Assembly: GCA_946902985.2 (NCBI GenBank)
Contig: OX336389.2
Span: 790,128,979-790,192,978 of the forward strand
DNA length: 64,000 nucleotides
Source of the DNA: Meconema thalassinum
Taxonomy: Eukaryota; Arthropoda; Insecta; Orthoptera; Tettigoniidae
Reading direction: 5' to 3'
Position 1 is the first letter of the stretch, and the number at the start of each line of letters is the position of its first letter. Below are positions 1 to 11,053 of this stretch, piece after piece. The notes under the pieces were generated by a model. That model searched no databases and had not been told where the DNA came from. It saw only the letters and a program-made list of their open reading frames with translations. Made by a program: the position numbers and the translations under genes.

Positions 1-234
1 AATCACATTGTCTTTGAGCCTCCATTCTTTGGATTCGCTTGACGCAACGCTCAATGCCTCTCTAAATTGAGAGGATAGTTCCTCACCACACCCTACATCC
101 AATGTAATCTGTTTAACATATTCAAATCTTGGAATACCCCTACAATTCTTTTCTTCGACTTTTCCCTCCATAACTAAGTTTGCTATTCCTAGCTGCCTTA
201 GTAAGCGCCCTACCAACCTATCTCTTCTCTTCAT
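1..234 (-). pseudogene. C-terminal fragment of a non-LTR retrotransposon (LINE) ORF2
   Basis: Read on the minus strand from about 234 down to 1, one frame is open. It resembles the tail that follows the RT domain in many arthropod LINEs: a basic KRRDRLVGRLLRQLG start, then MEGKVEEKNCRGIPRFEYVKQ, then an aromatic WR near the end, matching the usual pattern of lEGKveGkRgRGRPr...Y..qi..D. The RT body, which should lie at higher coordinates, is absent; the sequence runs into poly-C instead. The element is therefore 5' truncated, as LINEs commonly are, or cut later. The end of the ORF lies at or beyond the window edge. The motif match is by eye, and the clade (CR1, Jockey, RTE-like) is not decided. 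Confidence 0.6.
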
Positions 235-255
235 AAGCATTCACCAGGAGCAACT

Positions 256-272
256 CCCCCCCCCCCCCCCCC
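256..272. repeat. poly-C run (17 C)
   Basis: A homopolymer of 17 C residues adjoins the end of the LINE fragment. It may be a mononucleotide microsatellite or an assembly-sensitive stretch. Confidence 0.9.
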
Positions 273-508
273 GTCCCCCCTACTCGTCATAAATTCTCCA
301 CCATGTTATCTTCAGTTTCTTGTAACATCACATTTCAGATGTTTCTTCTCTCCTATTTTCTGCTGCACCAAGAGTCCAATTTCCAGTTCCGTAGACAACC
401 TCACTCCAGACAAAAGCTTTCAGAAATTACTTTCTAATACCTAAATCTATATTTTATGTCAAATGATTGTTTTCTCTAGAAAAACATTCCTGGCCTGTTC
501 TTACCTAC

Positions 509-632
509 TTTTGTATCCTCCTTTCTTCGTCCTTTACCACTTCTTTTGCTTCCCAAGTAGCAGAATACTGTTTTGTATCCTCCTTTCTTCGTCCTTCACC
601 ACTTCTTTTGCTTCTCAAGTAGCAGAATACTG
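509..632. repeat. tandem duplication, 2 x 62 bp
   Basis: Units 509-570 and 571-632 are identical except for two substitutions (ccttTacc/ccttCacc and cttCccaag/cttCTcaag). The unit is pyrimidine-rich. The short open frame across it is an artefact of the duplication. I see nothing else in 275-1000 beyond AT-rich DNA. Confidence 0.9.
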
Positions 633-1001
633 CTACTTCCTTTGACTATTTGCTTGCCAATTCAACATCAAATTGATTCCAAGTAAAATAGCAAAACTCT
701 TTTTGAATGTCTAAACGCTGCCTTACATATTTGATGGCAAGTGCATAATTGCTATTATTATTTCAATGAACAGCAGTTTTCGATAGGAAGATGGTGATCA
801 AAATGTCACAAGGTCCTAAGATGAATTAACAACAACTACTACTTCCAAAAAGATGAAATGCAATACCAAAGAACACCATAAAACTATACGTTGTTTCGAG
901 AAGTGAATACATTGGGAGAGAACCTTAATATTATGGTGGTGTAGAGGTTTGCTGTTACGCAGTATAACAGAATACAATGACGATAAGGTATTCTTCACCG
1001 C

Positions 1002-1369
1002 TGTTGAAGAGAGTAAGTGGACAGCGTATTGTGAGGAAACAACACGTGACAACCTGCGGTGATGGTGATGCTTGGCAACACTGTGCCATTCCATTGTCGA
1101 CTCTCATCCCTTTACCTGGCCTTTTGGTCCACACTCTGTTAAGCCGTGTCCTACAAACAGCACGCACAAGCCACAGCTTCTCGCAGCGCAATACCGACAT
1201 CATGTCAATATGTTGTGTATTTAGTTGTGTATATAATACTAATATATATTGTGTATAACTTAAATGCTTACGTAGATCAATTGTTGATCACGCGTGATTC
1301 TTGTTTTGGCAATTTAACTCGTCCCAAGTGTTTCATTCGGGACCGAATACGTTTCGAGGCGTGGCTCGA
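1002..1369 (+). repeat. 5' LTR of the BEL/Pao element
   Basis: It starts TGTTGAAGAG and aligns throughout with 6289-6661. Both contain a gtgatggtgatgctt block, the block ending ggccacactctgttaag, and the end ...cgtggctcga. The downstream boundary is set where similarity to the 3' LTR stops. Confidence 0.85.
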
Positions 1370-1668
1370 TCCATTGGTACTTCCGGGCTGGATTGCATAT
1401 TACGTTTACGCGTGTACACGGTTATCATGTGAAAATAACTTCAACGGATTCGTGAGTGCTACTACGGCAGCTATACATGCAAGATTAGCAGCACAGCCCT
1501 CCCATCGCCAACACAGAAGATGATCCAGGTAGCGATCCAGGTAAACCAGTCACCGGACGGGCCCAATGGGAGACACAGGCAGCGGCAGAGACAATACAGA
1601 CGAGACTACTACAAACAGGTCAGAATTCCTTACTGTATTTCCCTTCTCACTCAACCCTTTCCTCAACA

Positions 1669-2850
1669 TGGAACCTAATGAAAAGAAATAACTCGTTAAA
1701 CAAAGAGCGATAGTTAAGGCACGGTTAACTCGAACAAGTAAATTTCTTGAGAAATGTCAAGCACGCGAAGGAATTGATTTAACTATGGTACGGCTTTGCT
1801 TAAATGAGCTTACTACAATTAGAAATAGGTACAAAGATCCACAGAGCAAATTAGAGCTTCGTGACGATGACGATGACAGCCACACAGCAGATCGTGAAGA
1901 GTTTGAAACACAATACTTTGTCTTAGAAGCAGCATTGACTAAGTTTGTTGAGATAGTCACTGGAAACACCCTTAGTGACAGTAGCACAGGGGACCTAATA
2001 AGTAACGTCAGACTTCAGTCATCATCATCCCTACTTTCATCGGAGATTATATCTCATAAATAGCATTCAGAGACACCTTTTATGGAATAATAACACAAAA
2101 TTCAGACATTCCGATTGTACAGAAATTGCATTATCTGTTATCAACCTTAAAATGGGAGCCTATAGAATTGATAAGTAACCTGCCGATATCAAATGAAAAC
2201 TTTGACGTAGCATGGGCACTGATTTGAAACAGATATACTAATAACCGCTTAATAGCCACTAAGCATATCAGGCAGCTATTATCATTACCATCGTGCAGCA
2301 AGGACTCGGCAGACGATATTTGGCACCTAACTCTCCAATTACTATCTAATATGAATGTCATTAAGGCTCTGAAGGTAAAAACACCGCTAGAAGAGAATCT
2401 CCTATCACAGCTAGTACTGGATAAACTAGATCCTTTAACTAGAAAGGAATACGAGATAAGTGCTGAAGGACAGAATTCCCAAGAATTTTCCTAATTTCAA
2501 TCTTTTCTGGGAGGCAGATGCCAGACATTAGAATTAGCTACATCCAGTCGTGAGGCAAAATTGACCACTACAGTTCAAAAAGCAAGTCATTCTAAGACTA
2601 CCTCATCCACGTCTACCTACTCTAATGTGTCTGTATCTAGCATCAGTGCATGTCCATTTCGTGAATCCCAGCATGCCCTTCATAAATGTCAGCAATTCAT
2701 TAATCGCAGCGTTGAGCAACGCTATGCATATGTTAAGAGTAGAGGATTGTGCTTCAGTTGCTTTCGGTCGCACAATGTCCACCAATGCATTGAAGGCTAT
2801 TGTAAGAGTTGAGACAGGAAACATCATACCCTGTTGCACTCTGACATAGC
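1669..2850 (+). pseudogene. BEL/Pao gag, decayed
   Basis: Gag forms the particle of BEL elements. An ATG at 1669 opens a frame interrupted after seven codons by TAA. The readable part continues with a basic helical stretch (KQRAIVKARLTR..KFLEKC) typical of the N-terminus of arthropod BEL gag, then an acidic segment near 1860-1880. The C-terminal zinc region at about 2648-2840 has the characteristic C..R..H.L.kC..F spacing, then LCFSCFRSHNVHQC and a C..C..HH.LLH finish, interrupted by one stop. Several stops and frame changes lie between. The family call rests on the zinc region, which is distinctive for BEL/Pao. Confidence 0.8.
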
Positions 2851-2944
2851 ACCCAATCAGAACGCCACATGGAATAGTGGAAGAGACGCGAGGCGTGAAC
2901 CGGAGTCTGGATCACAAGAATCATCCAATGGAAGAACTGATTAC

Positions 2945-3320
2945 AACAATGAACCGCAACAATCAGGATCTTATTGTTCTTTAAAATTTCGCTCACAAGC
3001 ACAGATCCTACTGTCGACAGCTTTGGTGAATGTGAAGTACAACAATGGTAAATTACAACAATGCAGAGTTCTACTAGACAGTGTATCGCAGTCTAACTTC
3101 ATAACCGAGACGATAGCGCAACGTTAAGACTCAAACGACGTATAAATCCAATGCCTTTTAGAGGGATAAGCCATATGATTTCAAACTCTGCTCACAGCGT
3201 AGATATTGAATTTTATTCTAACGTGACTACTTAAAAGGCAACTATTACATGCTTAGTACTTCCTAGGATCACAGGGGAAATGCCTGAAGCTTATATCAAT
3301 TTCAGAACTTGGAGCTACAG
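2945..3320 (+). pseudogene. BEL/Pao aspartic protease, decayed
   Basis: The motif is LLDSVSQSNFITE where the family has LLDSGSQ.sFIte, so the glycine after the catalytic Asp-Ser has become valine. The segment continues after a frame change with RRINPMPFRGISHMISNSAHSV and LVLPRITGEMP, both recognisable BEL protease blocks. The loss of the active-site glycine and the frame breaks make it inactive. Confidence 0.75.
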
Positions 3321-3329
3321 TGCAACAGG

Positions 3330-4650
3330 GTCTTTAATCAATCGTGACAAGAGTTAGAACCCATAAAGTAGCCATCACAGCAGACATAGCCAAAATGTAC
3401 AGGCAAGTGAAGATAGGTATTACAACATGCAGAGGAGACTATGGAGGAAGAGCCCTTTTGAACCCATCCAGGAGTTTCAGTTAAAGACTGTGACGTATGG
3501 AACTTCACCGGCATCCTTTCTGGCAACAAGGTGCCTGAGGCAGCTTGCTGATGATGAAGGAGTTCAGTACCTACAGCTTCACAGATACTCAGACGAGATT
3601 TCTACGTCAATGACTGTATCACTGAAGGGGACTCAGTGGATCAAGCCATAAAACTGCAAGAGAATCTCCAACATCTACTACAACTTGGTGGCTTCCAGTT
3701 AAGAAAATGGCGCTCCAATCACTCAACAGTCCTAGAGAGCATACCACAACAGCTCATAGAGACACAAGTACCACTGAAATTCGATGAGAAGAACAGCGTC
3801 AAACCCCTGGGTCTTCTTTGGCATCCTGCACTGAGCAAATTTCAGTTTGAAATCAACGTAAAACGATGCACTGATAAATTCACGAAGCGAATTGTGTTGG
3901 GAACTATTTCGTGTGTATTTAACCCGTTAGGCTTACTTGGGCCGGTGGTCATGGCTTGTAAAATATTCATGCAGAAGTTCTAGCAAGAGAACTTGACTTG
4001 GGATGACAAATTTCCTGATGCACTACGAGTTGCTTGGGAAGAACTCTATAGTCAACCTCCAAGTCTGAATGACATACGCGTTGATCGACTTGTCGTGATC
4101 AAGGGGAGTGTATCCAGAATTGAATTGCACGGATTATGTGATGCCTCTGAAGCAGCATATGCATCTTGTTTGTACGTGCGCAGTGTTGACGATAAGCGAA
4201 ATATATCCGTGCATCTGTTGTGCTGCAAGTCAAGTGTTGCACCCCTTAAGGAACAATCCTTACCCCGTCTTGAACTGTGCGGTGCTTTACTGTTAGACCG
4301 CCTAGTTATCAAAACTATTTCGATTCTGGAAAGGAAAATAAATGATCTTCATCTGTGGACGGACTCTACTATCGTACTCGCCTGCATTGCATCGGAACCT
4401 GCGAGGTGGAAAACGTTCGATGCCAATAGTGTGTCAGAAATACAAGAATAGACGGAAAAAGCTCGCTGGCATCATGTGACCTCTCAGGGAAATCCAGCAG
4501 ACGTTCTATCCCGAGGAACGCACCCGTTTGTTCTGAAAGCACGTGTAGTTTCGTGGCATGGACAATCTTGGTTACTCAAACAACAATCTTCTTGACCTTG
4601 TTCAACCTACAACTCTCCGGAGATTGACGAAATTCCTGAAAAACGAAAGA
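3330..4650 (+). pseudogene. BEL/Pao reverse transcriptase and RNase H, N-terminally deleted
   Basis: RT resumes abruptly at the motif-A block (ADIAKMYRQVKI), directly after protease sequence, so the fingers region is deleted. The catalytic-loop equivalent reads FYVNDC at 3600-3617 (normally YVDD), so one active-site Asp is Asn. TKRIVLGTISCVFNPLGLLGP follows at about 3880-3945, as in the BEL connection region. RNase H (about 4120-4560) shows LCDASEAAY, PRLELCGALLL, LWTDSTIVLACI, and after a stop HVTSQGNPADVLSRG. These blocks in this order are diagnostic of BEL/Pao. Stops and shifts occur throughout. Confidence 0.85.
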
Positions 4651-4679
4651 CGCAATGCATGATTACTTATGAGGAGCAA

Positions 4680-6149
4680 GAGGACATTTCCCGTCACTTC
4701 TCGTCACTTCGCTGACTGCAGAAGGTCATCGCCTACTGCATTAGCGTTGCCCACATTACCATGAATCCAAGGAACAAGCGAAGGACTATGGAACTTGAAG
4801 GAGCCTTGAAAGTGTATATCAAATAAGCGCAGCGGTTCAGCTGCATAGCGGAGGTGGAAGAGCTAAAGGGTACATCAAGTGTAGTGACCAAAAGTACGTT
4901 GAGAAGTCTCAACCCATTCCTCGACGGAGAAGACCTCCTCAGGTTGGGCGGAAGAGTTGACAACTGTCCAATGTCTTTCGATGAAAGTCATCAGATCAGT
5001 CTTCCCCCTAAACACAACTTGACAAAATTGATCATAGAATCCGAACACCTACGCTTACTACATGCTGGTGTACAATTGCTGATCGCCTCTCTACGTCAGA
5101 AGTATTGGATTGTAAATGCCTGGCGAACAGTACGGCCGCTAATCCACAAGTGTATACGTTGCTTTAGGATGAAGGCATCTGCTTCGAAGCAACTAATGGG
5201 TCAACTGCCATCTCCTCGGGTGATAGCAGCGCGCCCGTTTATAAACTCTGGAGTGGATTTTGCTTGGTCAATGTTTATAAAGCAAGGATCAACGAAAAGC
5301 AATGAAGGTGAAGTGTTACATTGCAGTATTCGTATGCCTCTGCACTAAGGAAACACATCTGGAAGTAGTTCGAGATCTCACCTCAGAAGCCTGCATTGCA
5401 GCTCTGCGACGCTTTACCGCGAGGAGACGAAAGTGTCTTATCCACCACTCGGACAATGCAACAAACTTTGTGGGAGCGCGAAATAAATTGAACGAATTTC
5501 ACCGCATCTTGAAATCCGAACACTGCATGAAAGAACTTCAAGAGTTGGGTAGTAAAGAAGGATTCACTTGGCATTTCATTCCTCCGGATGCCCCTCATTT
5601 CGGTAGCCTCTGGGAAGCTGGGGTGAGTCAATGAAGCATCATATGAGAAGGGTGGTTGGCAACACCTGCTTGACATACGACGAACTACAAACATTAGCTT
5701 GCCAAATAGAAGCTTTTCTTAATTCTAGGCCTATCTCTCGTATTTCAGACAATCCCTATGATCCCTCTTATCTCAGTCCTGGTAATTTCCTAATCGGTTC
5801 CTCATTGATGACCATCCCTGAACCAAATCTGACAGAGGTAGCTCCCATCCGTCTATCCAGGTGGCAGCATTTGGAGAAAATGCAGCAGGACTTTTGGAGC
5901 AGGTGGTCGAAGCACTATCTCAACAGTCTACAACAAAAATAGAAATGGACTAACAAGGAGGTGAACTGTCAGCCCGGCATCATCGTTCTTGTAAAGGAGG
6001 ACAATCTCCCACCCACAGCATGGAGGCTTGCAGTGGTCGAGGAAGTGATATGCGGCAACGATGGATTGGTCAGAGTAGCCATCGTCCGTATCAGCAACAG
6101 AACACTGAAGAGACCAGTCCAGAAGCTGTGCCCCCTACCTGCACCGTGA
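4680..6149 (+). pseudogene. BEL/Pao integrase, frameshifted
   Basis: The zinc-binding H..H..C..C module is at about 5045-5165 (EHLRLLHAG ... HKCIRCFR). The catalytic core follows: GVDFAWS for the first Asp (about 5250), HHSDNATNFVGARN for the second (about 5450) and HFGSLWEAGV for the Glu (about 5600-5625), all three present. Frame changes fall near 5345 and 5630. The C-terminal part (NSRPISRISDNP..LSPGNFLIG, then a chromatin-reader-like segment PGIIVLVKEDNLPPTAWRLAVV) is typical of BEL integrase. It is the best-preserved domain of the element, but not one continuous ORF. Confidence 0.88.
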
Positions 6150-6276
6150 CGTGTGCTCTTATGACTGTAGCCTATATATTTTCGTTGTGAAATTTTCTAT
6201 TGTGATTTAGGGTTGTTTTCTCAGTGAACATTTGGTGTGCCCATCATTAATGATTGTGTTTAAACGTAGTACATTT

Positions 6277-6287
6277 AGGTGGGCGGT
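6277..6287 (+). other. polypurine tract-like site
   Basis: aggtgggcggt lies directly before the 3' LTR, the expected position and the usual GGGCGG form for BEL elements, where plus-strand DNA synthesis is primed. Confidence 0.6.
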
Positions 6288-6288
6288 A

Positions 6289-6661
6289 TGTTGGAGACAG
6301 TAAGTGGAGAGTGTATTGTGAGGAAACAAAACGTGACAACTTGTGGTGATGGTGATGCTTGACAACACTGTGTCATTCCATTGTCGACCCTCATGCCTTT
6401 ACCTGGCCTTTTGGGCCACACTCTGTTAAGCCGTGTTCTACTGACAGCGCGCACTAGCCGCAGCTTTTCGCAGCGCAATACCGAAATCATGTCAATATGC
6501 TGTGTATATAGTTGTGTGTATAATACTAATGTAATAAATGTGTATAACTTAATGCAAAAGTTGATTAATTGGTGTTCGCGCGTGAATCTTGTTCCGGCAA
6601 TTTAATTCGCCCCAAGTGTTTCATTCGGGTTCGAATACGTTTTGAGTCGTGGCTCGAAACA
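6289..6661 (+). repeat. 3' LTR of the BEL/Pao element
   Basis: It starts TGTTGGAGAC and ends ggctcgaaaca (TG...CA). It aligns with 1002-1369. AATAAA near 6533 (gtaataaatg) is a candidate poly(A) signal. Confidence 0.85.
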
Positions 6662-8304
6662 ACAGCAATCACCATATTCTGGTGAGATATAATTCATATT
6701 AAGCAGATGTTAAGTTCATGACACTTTGATTGTCATGAGTACATCGTCTTCTGAACTACTACCCTTGGGTAACTCTCGGGTTGGTCATCAGCAAGCAATT
6801 AATCACTGCTGAGAGGCTGTTGTAGAACCTTGTAACTTCATCAAATATTTGCTGGCACAAAACCAATAGCTCCTATTCTCCACGCATTAAAACCTCGTTA
6901 CTCAACGATGGCACATTTAGAAACTAATTTACTGCTACTAACTAAATTAAAACACAATTCTTTCTGTTGCTGAAAAGTACGATCACTTCTGTGAGTCACC
7001 AGAAGTTAAGTTACTATATTGTAATAGGTGTCATACCTGCAGCAACGCTTTCACATATGGGGACTTATTTTCTCCGTCGAAGCTTGTTATTGAGTCAAAA
7101 TCGCAACAATGGGAAAGAAAGAAACCAATGTGGAAACAAAAAATACTATGGGACTTGAAAAATACATCGATAATTATATGAACGGACAATTCAACCATTG
7201 AATATTGTTATAACGTCAACTCCTTGCTTTCAAACTGCTTTCAAATTGTAGAGATAATAACTTTCCAATAATCATTGTTAAAGTAGAACTACCGCGTAGG
7301 CTTAATAGAAAATTGAGGATTGCATTTCAAGAACACCAAACCTTACGGAAAAATGAGCTCCTTGTTAATCCACCCAGTTCTCAAGTTCATCCTCCGTCAT
7401 TTGGGGAAGTATTTGTTGGTTGCACTGATAGATGTTCGCTAAATCCTAGTCCCGGTGTTCTTTAGTTTCATCTACGTGACATAAGTGAATCCCCCAGAGC
7501 TAAAATGAAATTTACTGCCCTTCTTCTTTCATCCGTGCTTTATACTGGTATTACAGCAGATTCTCTCTTTTCATTGATGTTTATAATTTCATACAAAGAG
7601 CCATTTATTTGGAATTCTTTTATTAAGTTTACTTCTTTTCTTACGCAACACTATGCGTTCGAATGTGAAATTACTGGGATAACCATTTATATTTTGCAAT
7701 ATATATTTTGCAAAGTTTATTATTTGTGGATTTATATCAGGTGTTCTGAATGTTATTTTGACTAGATGATGTTACTATTAACCGTTCCGAGATAAAAGGA
7801 CGACCGCCTACCATTTTTCCGACTTAATAACCAAATTTTGCGTAGAATGCATGTAGTCAACAATGTCAAATTAGCTTGTAGACTTTGTACGTTCTACTCA
7901 ATAATAATATTACAGGTTGATTGAGCAGTGGTTAACGGACTGGCAGCAATGCAACCCGTAAACACAATATAGCGAAACACAGGAAGTGTTGCTTCAGAGC
8001 TTTCTACTCTCCACATCACAAAAATTACCCTATGAGTATGACACGCTCCAACAATCCATTCATTATTTTGAGCGTCATCTCGTTGTGTAATTTAAAGCAG
8101 AAATAGCTGTCCCATGTGCACGGGTATTAGTGACCAAGTTCAACAACATTTTTAAGATCACCAGAACGTGACATTTCATTATTACGGTAGTGGATTTACT
8201 ATCCCATGGACACCAATACAGGGGAAGAAATTAATGTAAATTTCATTCACTAAGAAAATAGAGTTTGACATATTAGAGATAAATATTTTTGTGTTTGCTC
8301 ATTT
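6662..8304. other. unassigned AT-rich DNA
   Basis: I see no recognisable gene or repeat. An 86-codon frame at 7505-7765 begins with a hydrophobic stretch but lacks any family motif and has AT-driven composition. Confidence 0.5.
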
Positions 8305-8690
8305 TAGGGGTTGCGACTTCGTGGTTATATAGCCCTATGTATTTGGGTGTGTGGAATTTGTGGGATAACCTGCAGTCGGCATACTAGTGTGTGCGCTTAT
8401 AAATTGGGGATAGAATTGGGAAGGAGGCAGATGAGGTCTTACGTTAGGAACCATCCCAGCATTTGCCTGGAGTAGGAGATGGGAACCATGGTAAACCACT
8501 TCCAGGATGGTTGAGGTGGGAATCGAACCCTTCTCTTCTTAGTTTTGCCTCATGAAGTTGAGTGTAGGTACCCCGTTCCAGTCCTCACACTAGATTGAAA
8601 TTTCTTGGCAGAGCCGAAAATCAAACCCGGGCCTTCGGGGCGACAGTCAAGAACGTTAGCCTTTCCACTACGAGGTGGATATGAGTAAAT
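8305..8690 (-). mobile_element. tRNA-derived SINE, full-length copy, minus strand
   Basis: On the minus strand the copy begins with a tRNA-like head (cgtagtggaaaggctaacg as A box, ggtttgattttcggct as B box). Next come the shared body words 'aggactggaacggggta', 'gggttcgattcccacctca' and 'tggaagtggtttacc', then 'ggcaaatgctgggatggt'. The same body is seen on the plus strand at 46173-46395 and in partial form at 15050-15255 and 21247-21460. The direction follows from the order of head and body. Confidence 0.75.
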
Positions 8691-8779
8691 ACTAAATTGA
8701 AGGCTGGCACCTCAAATTCATAAGCTCGGCGAACAAAAGAAAAATAAAGGAACCCCCTTGGAGGAGCACATTAGTCGCT

Positions 8780-9420
8780 TTGGGCTGCTGTAGATGTTAT
8801 TACACTGGTACTAAGAGATCAAGTCACCCTTCAACTCCGACGAATGACCATTTCAGTGAAGTAATGTGTGTGTATATCAGTCCTACATGCGTCAACTGGA
8901 AAGTCCTGCCCAAGGCCTCTCTGGAGGACACATTTCATTTAAAAAAAACTACTAAAGTGGACAGTAGCTGACTGGAGGAGTGTAGTACGACGAATCATTT
9001 TATGCAAGGTGTCGAGCGCCCAATGAGGCGCTAAACCAGCTGTGTGTGGAGTGTGAAGTTCAGGCCACAGGTGGTTCTGTGACGTATTGGGGCTGTTTCT
9101 CGTTCTATGCGTTGGACCCACACATTCAGGTCACAGTGGACATGAACCTAAATATTTACATTGACAATCTTTGTTACTAAGTATTGCCTCTTATTCACAC
9201 CTTCATGAAGAGTATGCTGTGGATACTTCCATTTTCAAAGATGACAACAGCCGTCCTTACAAGATTGCTCGCATACGTGACTTGTTTGACAAACACACAG
9301 ACACCATGTCGCACCTCAAATGGCCCTCTAAATCACCTGATATTAATCCAGAGAAAATGACAGGGACTAATTGAGACAGTGCGTGAAACATATAAATCAG
9401 CAACCCCGCTGTTTGATGAC
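8780..9420 (+). pseudogene. Tc1/mariner transposase relic
   Basis: Fragments of the DDE domain can be read in order. GGSVTYWGCFSFYALDP (about 9070-9120) matches the Tc1 'gGsvmvWGcfs..G.gpl' block and is followed by an NLNIYID-like segment. In the next frame, SIFKDDNSRPYKIARIRDLF holds the second catalytic Asp and LKWPSKSPDINPE (about 9318-9357) the third. The usual ENLWD ending is lost. Stops and shifts separate the pieces. I did not find its inverted repeats. Confidence 0.75.
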
Positions 9421-9596
9421 TCCACGGGATCTAATAATCAGTGAGTAGCTTCAACTAGGTATGACAAATAGCACAATCTTGTGCAATACAACTACATTTC
9501 TGGTGAGAAATTTTAACTTTCTAATTACTACTCTCAAACCTGAACGTTACTTAACAACCTCCTTACCATGAATTACGGAAGCATATAAAGTATTCT

Positions 9597-10067
9597 CATC
9601 GAAGTTTAATATTTTTCAGTTGGTCAATACGATCGTACCCAATTCTGATGGGTTATTCCCTAATCCTGAAAAACATTGACATGAGATTGATAAATACATT
9701 TGGATGACCACTTTCGATCGTCAAGCGATCATCATCAGATCCATTACACTTTGGCTATAAAATCTATGTCTGAGAGTATGGGTGAAAGTATTTTCAATAT
9801 GTACACTTATTTAGTTGCAGTGTTAGTTAATATAATTTAACACTTCAATATTTGTTACTTATAATCTATGTGATATTTTGTTGAAATACTGGAAGTGGTG
9901 ATTGACCTCCAATTTGCTGGTCATCCAAGTGTATTTATTAATCTCATGTAATTCTTTTTCAGGATTAGGGAATAACCCATCACAATTGGGTATAATCCTG
10001 TTGACCGGCTGAAAAACATTAAACTTTGTTTACTAAGGCAACACTGAAAATGGCTTCAAACACCATA
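9597..10067. mobile_element. fold-back / MITE-like element, copy F1
   Basis: Long inverted arms of about 110 bp: the left arm begins gtttaatatttttcag near 9603, and the right arm ends ctgaaaaacattaaact near 10026. Both carry the family words 'gggttattccctaatcctg' and 'gatcgtcaagcgatcatcat'. The right end has an extra stretch (to ...ggcttcaaac) that the left lacks, as in the other copies. Imperfect flanking repeats ataaagtattct (9585-9596) and ataaagcattct (10068-10079) look like a target duplication of 10-12 bp. It has no coding capacity. Related copies are at 12431-14066 and 42974-44010. Confidence 0.75.
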
Positions 10068-10159
10068 ATAAAGCATTCTGTAGAAGATAGACAAACAATT
10101 GCGTAATAAGATACATTGACTAATTTGGAACAGCAAATTAATTATATATTTCTCTTCTA

Positions 10160-10485
10160 ACAATGCGGTGGCGTAGCCGGGCGCGTTAAAACCTGCACCA
10201 GGGCTACGAGTGCTGCTGAAGTAAATCTGGAGATCGGAAGTTCGAATTCGGGCTCCAACAACGGCTATCCTGAGTGTAGTTTTCACTGCGTTTTTCCACA
10301 CTCCGTCCAGGTGAATGCCGTGATAGTACCATGCTTCAATTTCCAGGGCACCTACCTCTTCACTCTCCATAATACTGTTACACTACCACAGTCTTCACAT
10401 TAATGCTGGTCGTCAGACAAATACAACACACACCCAACTAAACGGGGCTGATGACCATGATATCCCCAGCCCTTAGATGAAAGAA
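10160..10485 (+). mobile_element. tRNA-derived SINE, second family
   Basis: The tRNA-like head begins ggtggcgtagccgggcgcg, with gttcgaattcgggct as B box (about 10232). The body ends cacacacccaactaaacgg then ggctgatgaccatgatatc. The minus-strand copy at 22308-22618 shares the body. Confidence 0.7.
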
Positions 10486-11001
10486 CTACAACTCTCTTCT
10501 AACTCTCAGCCAATGCTCACACTGACTATTCCTCTCAATATACTGTATTCATTCAAGCAAAGTTCTTAGCATATTATCTGCATCATCGATATTGTGAATT
10601 ATATTCTGAAGCGGATACGTCACCAGAAATCAGCTTCCAATAACTAGAGTTCTTTCTATAACAAATATAATGTGCCACTGCCATGCAGCTCGGGATCCAT
10701 CCACCCGTGTAATGAGCTTGAAATTACATTATAAACAACTGCCGTACCTCTGTATCCTTCTTGGAAAACGCAGCTCAAGAACATTTTAGCGAAATGTTCT
10801 TCCTTAATTTTCACTTCGTTACCCCAGCACCGCAGAATAATGAGTAGACTGGAGGCAAATTAAACTCCAAAGTAATCTTTTAAGTTTTATAATGGAAATG
10901 AAGTTAAGAGAACGATTCCTTGCACACAATTTCAAAGCGCAGAGCTGCTCCTATTACTCGAAACATATCAATATGACAGTTCGCTACTTTCTTCTCTTCT
11001 T

Positions 11002-11053
<52 letters not shown>

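Larger units (their letters stand above)
1002..6661 (+). mobile_element. BEL/Pao LTR retrotransposon, degenerate but structurally near complete
   Basis: Two related terminal repeats (1002-1369 and 6289-6661) bound a 4.9-kb interior with gag, protease, RT, RNase H and integrase in BEL/Pao order. The gag knuckle region, the RT motif beginning ADIAKMYRQ, the RNase H line PRLELCGALLL and the integrase GVDF and SDNATNF signatures identify the family. Every domain is broken by stops or frame changes, and the RT N-terminus is missing. LTRs differ visibly (about 85-90% by eye), so this is an old copy. Flanks accgc (5') and acagc (3') could be a decayed 5-bp target duplication. The element cannot be autonomous now. 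Confidence 0.9.

Noticed and set aside
7505..7765. 86-codon frame with a hydrophobic start resembling a secreted peptide
   Set aside because: AT-rich composition explains the Phe/Ile/Tyr bias; there are no conserved motif, repeats or neighbours to support a gene.
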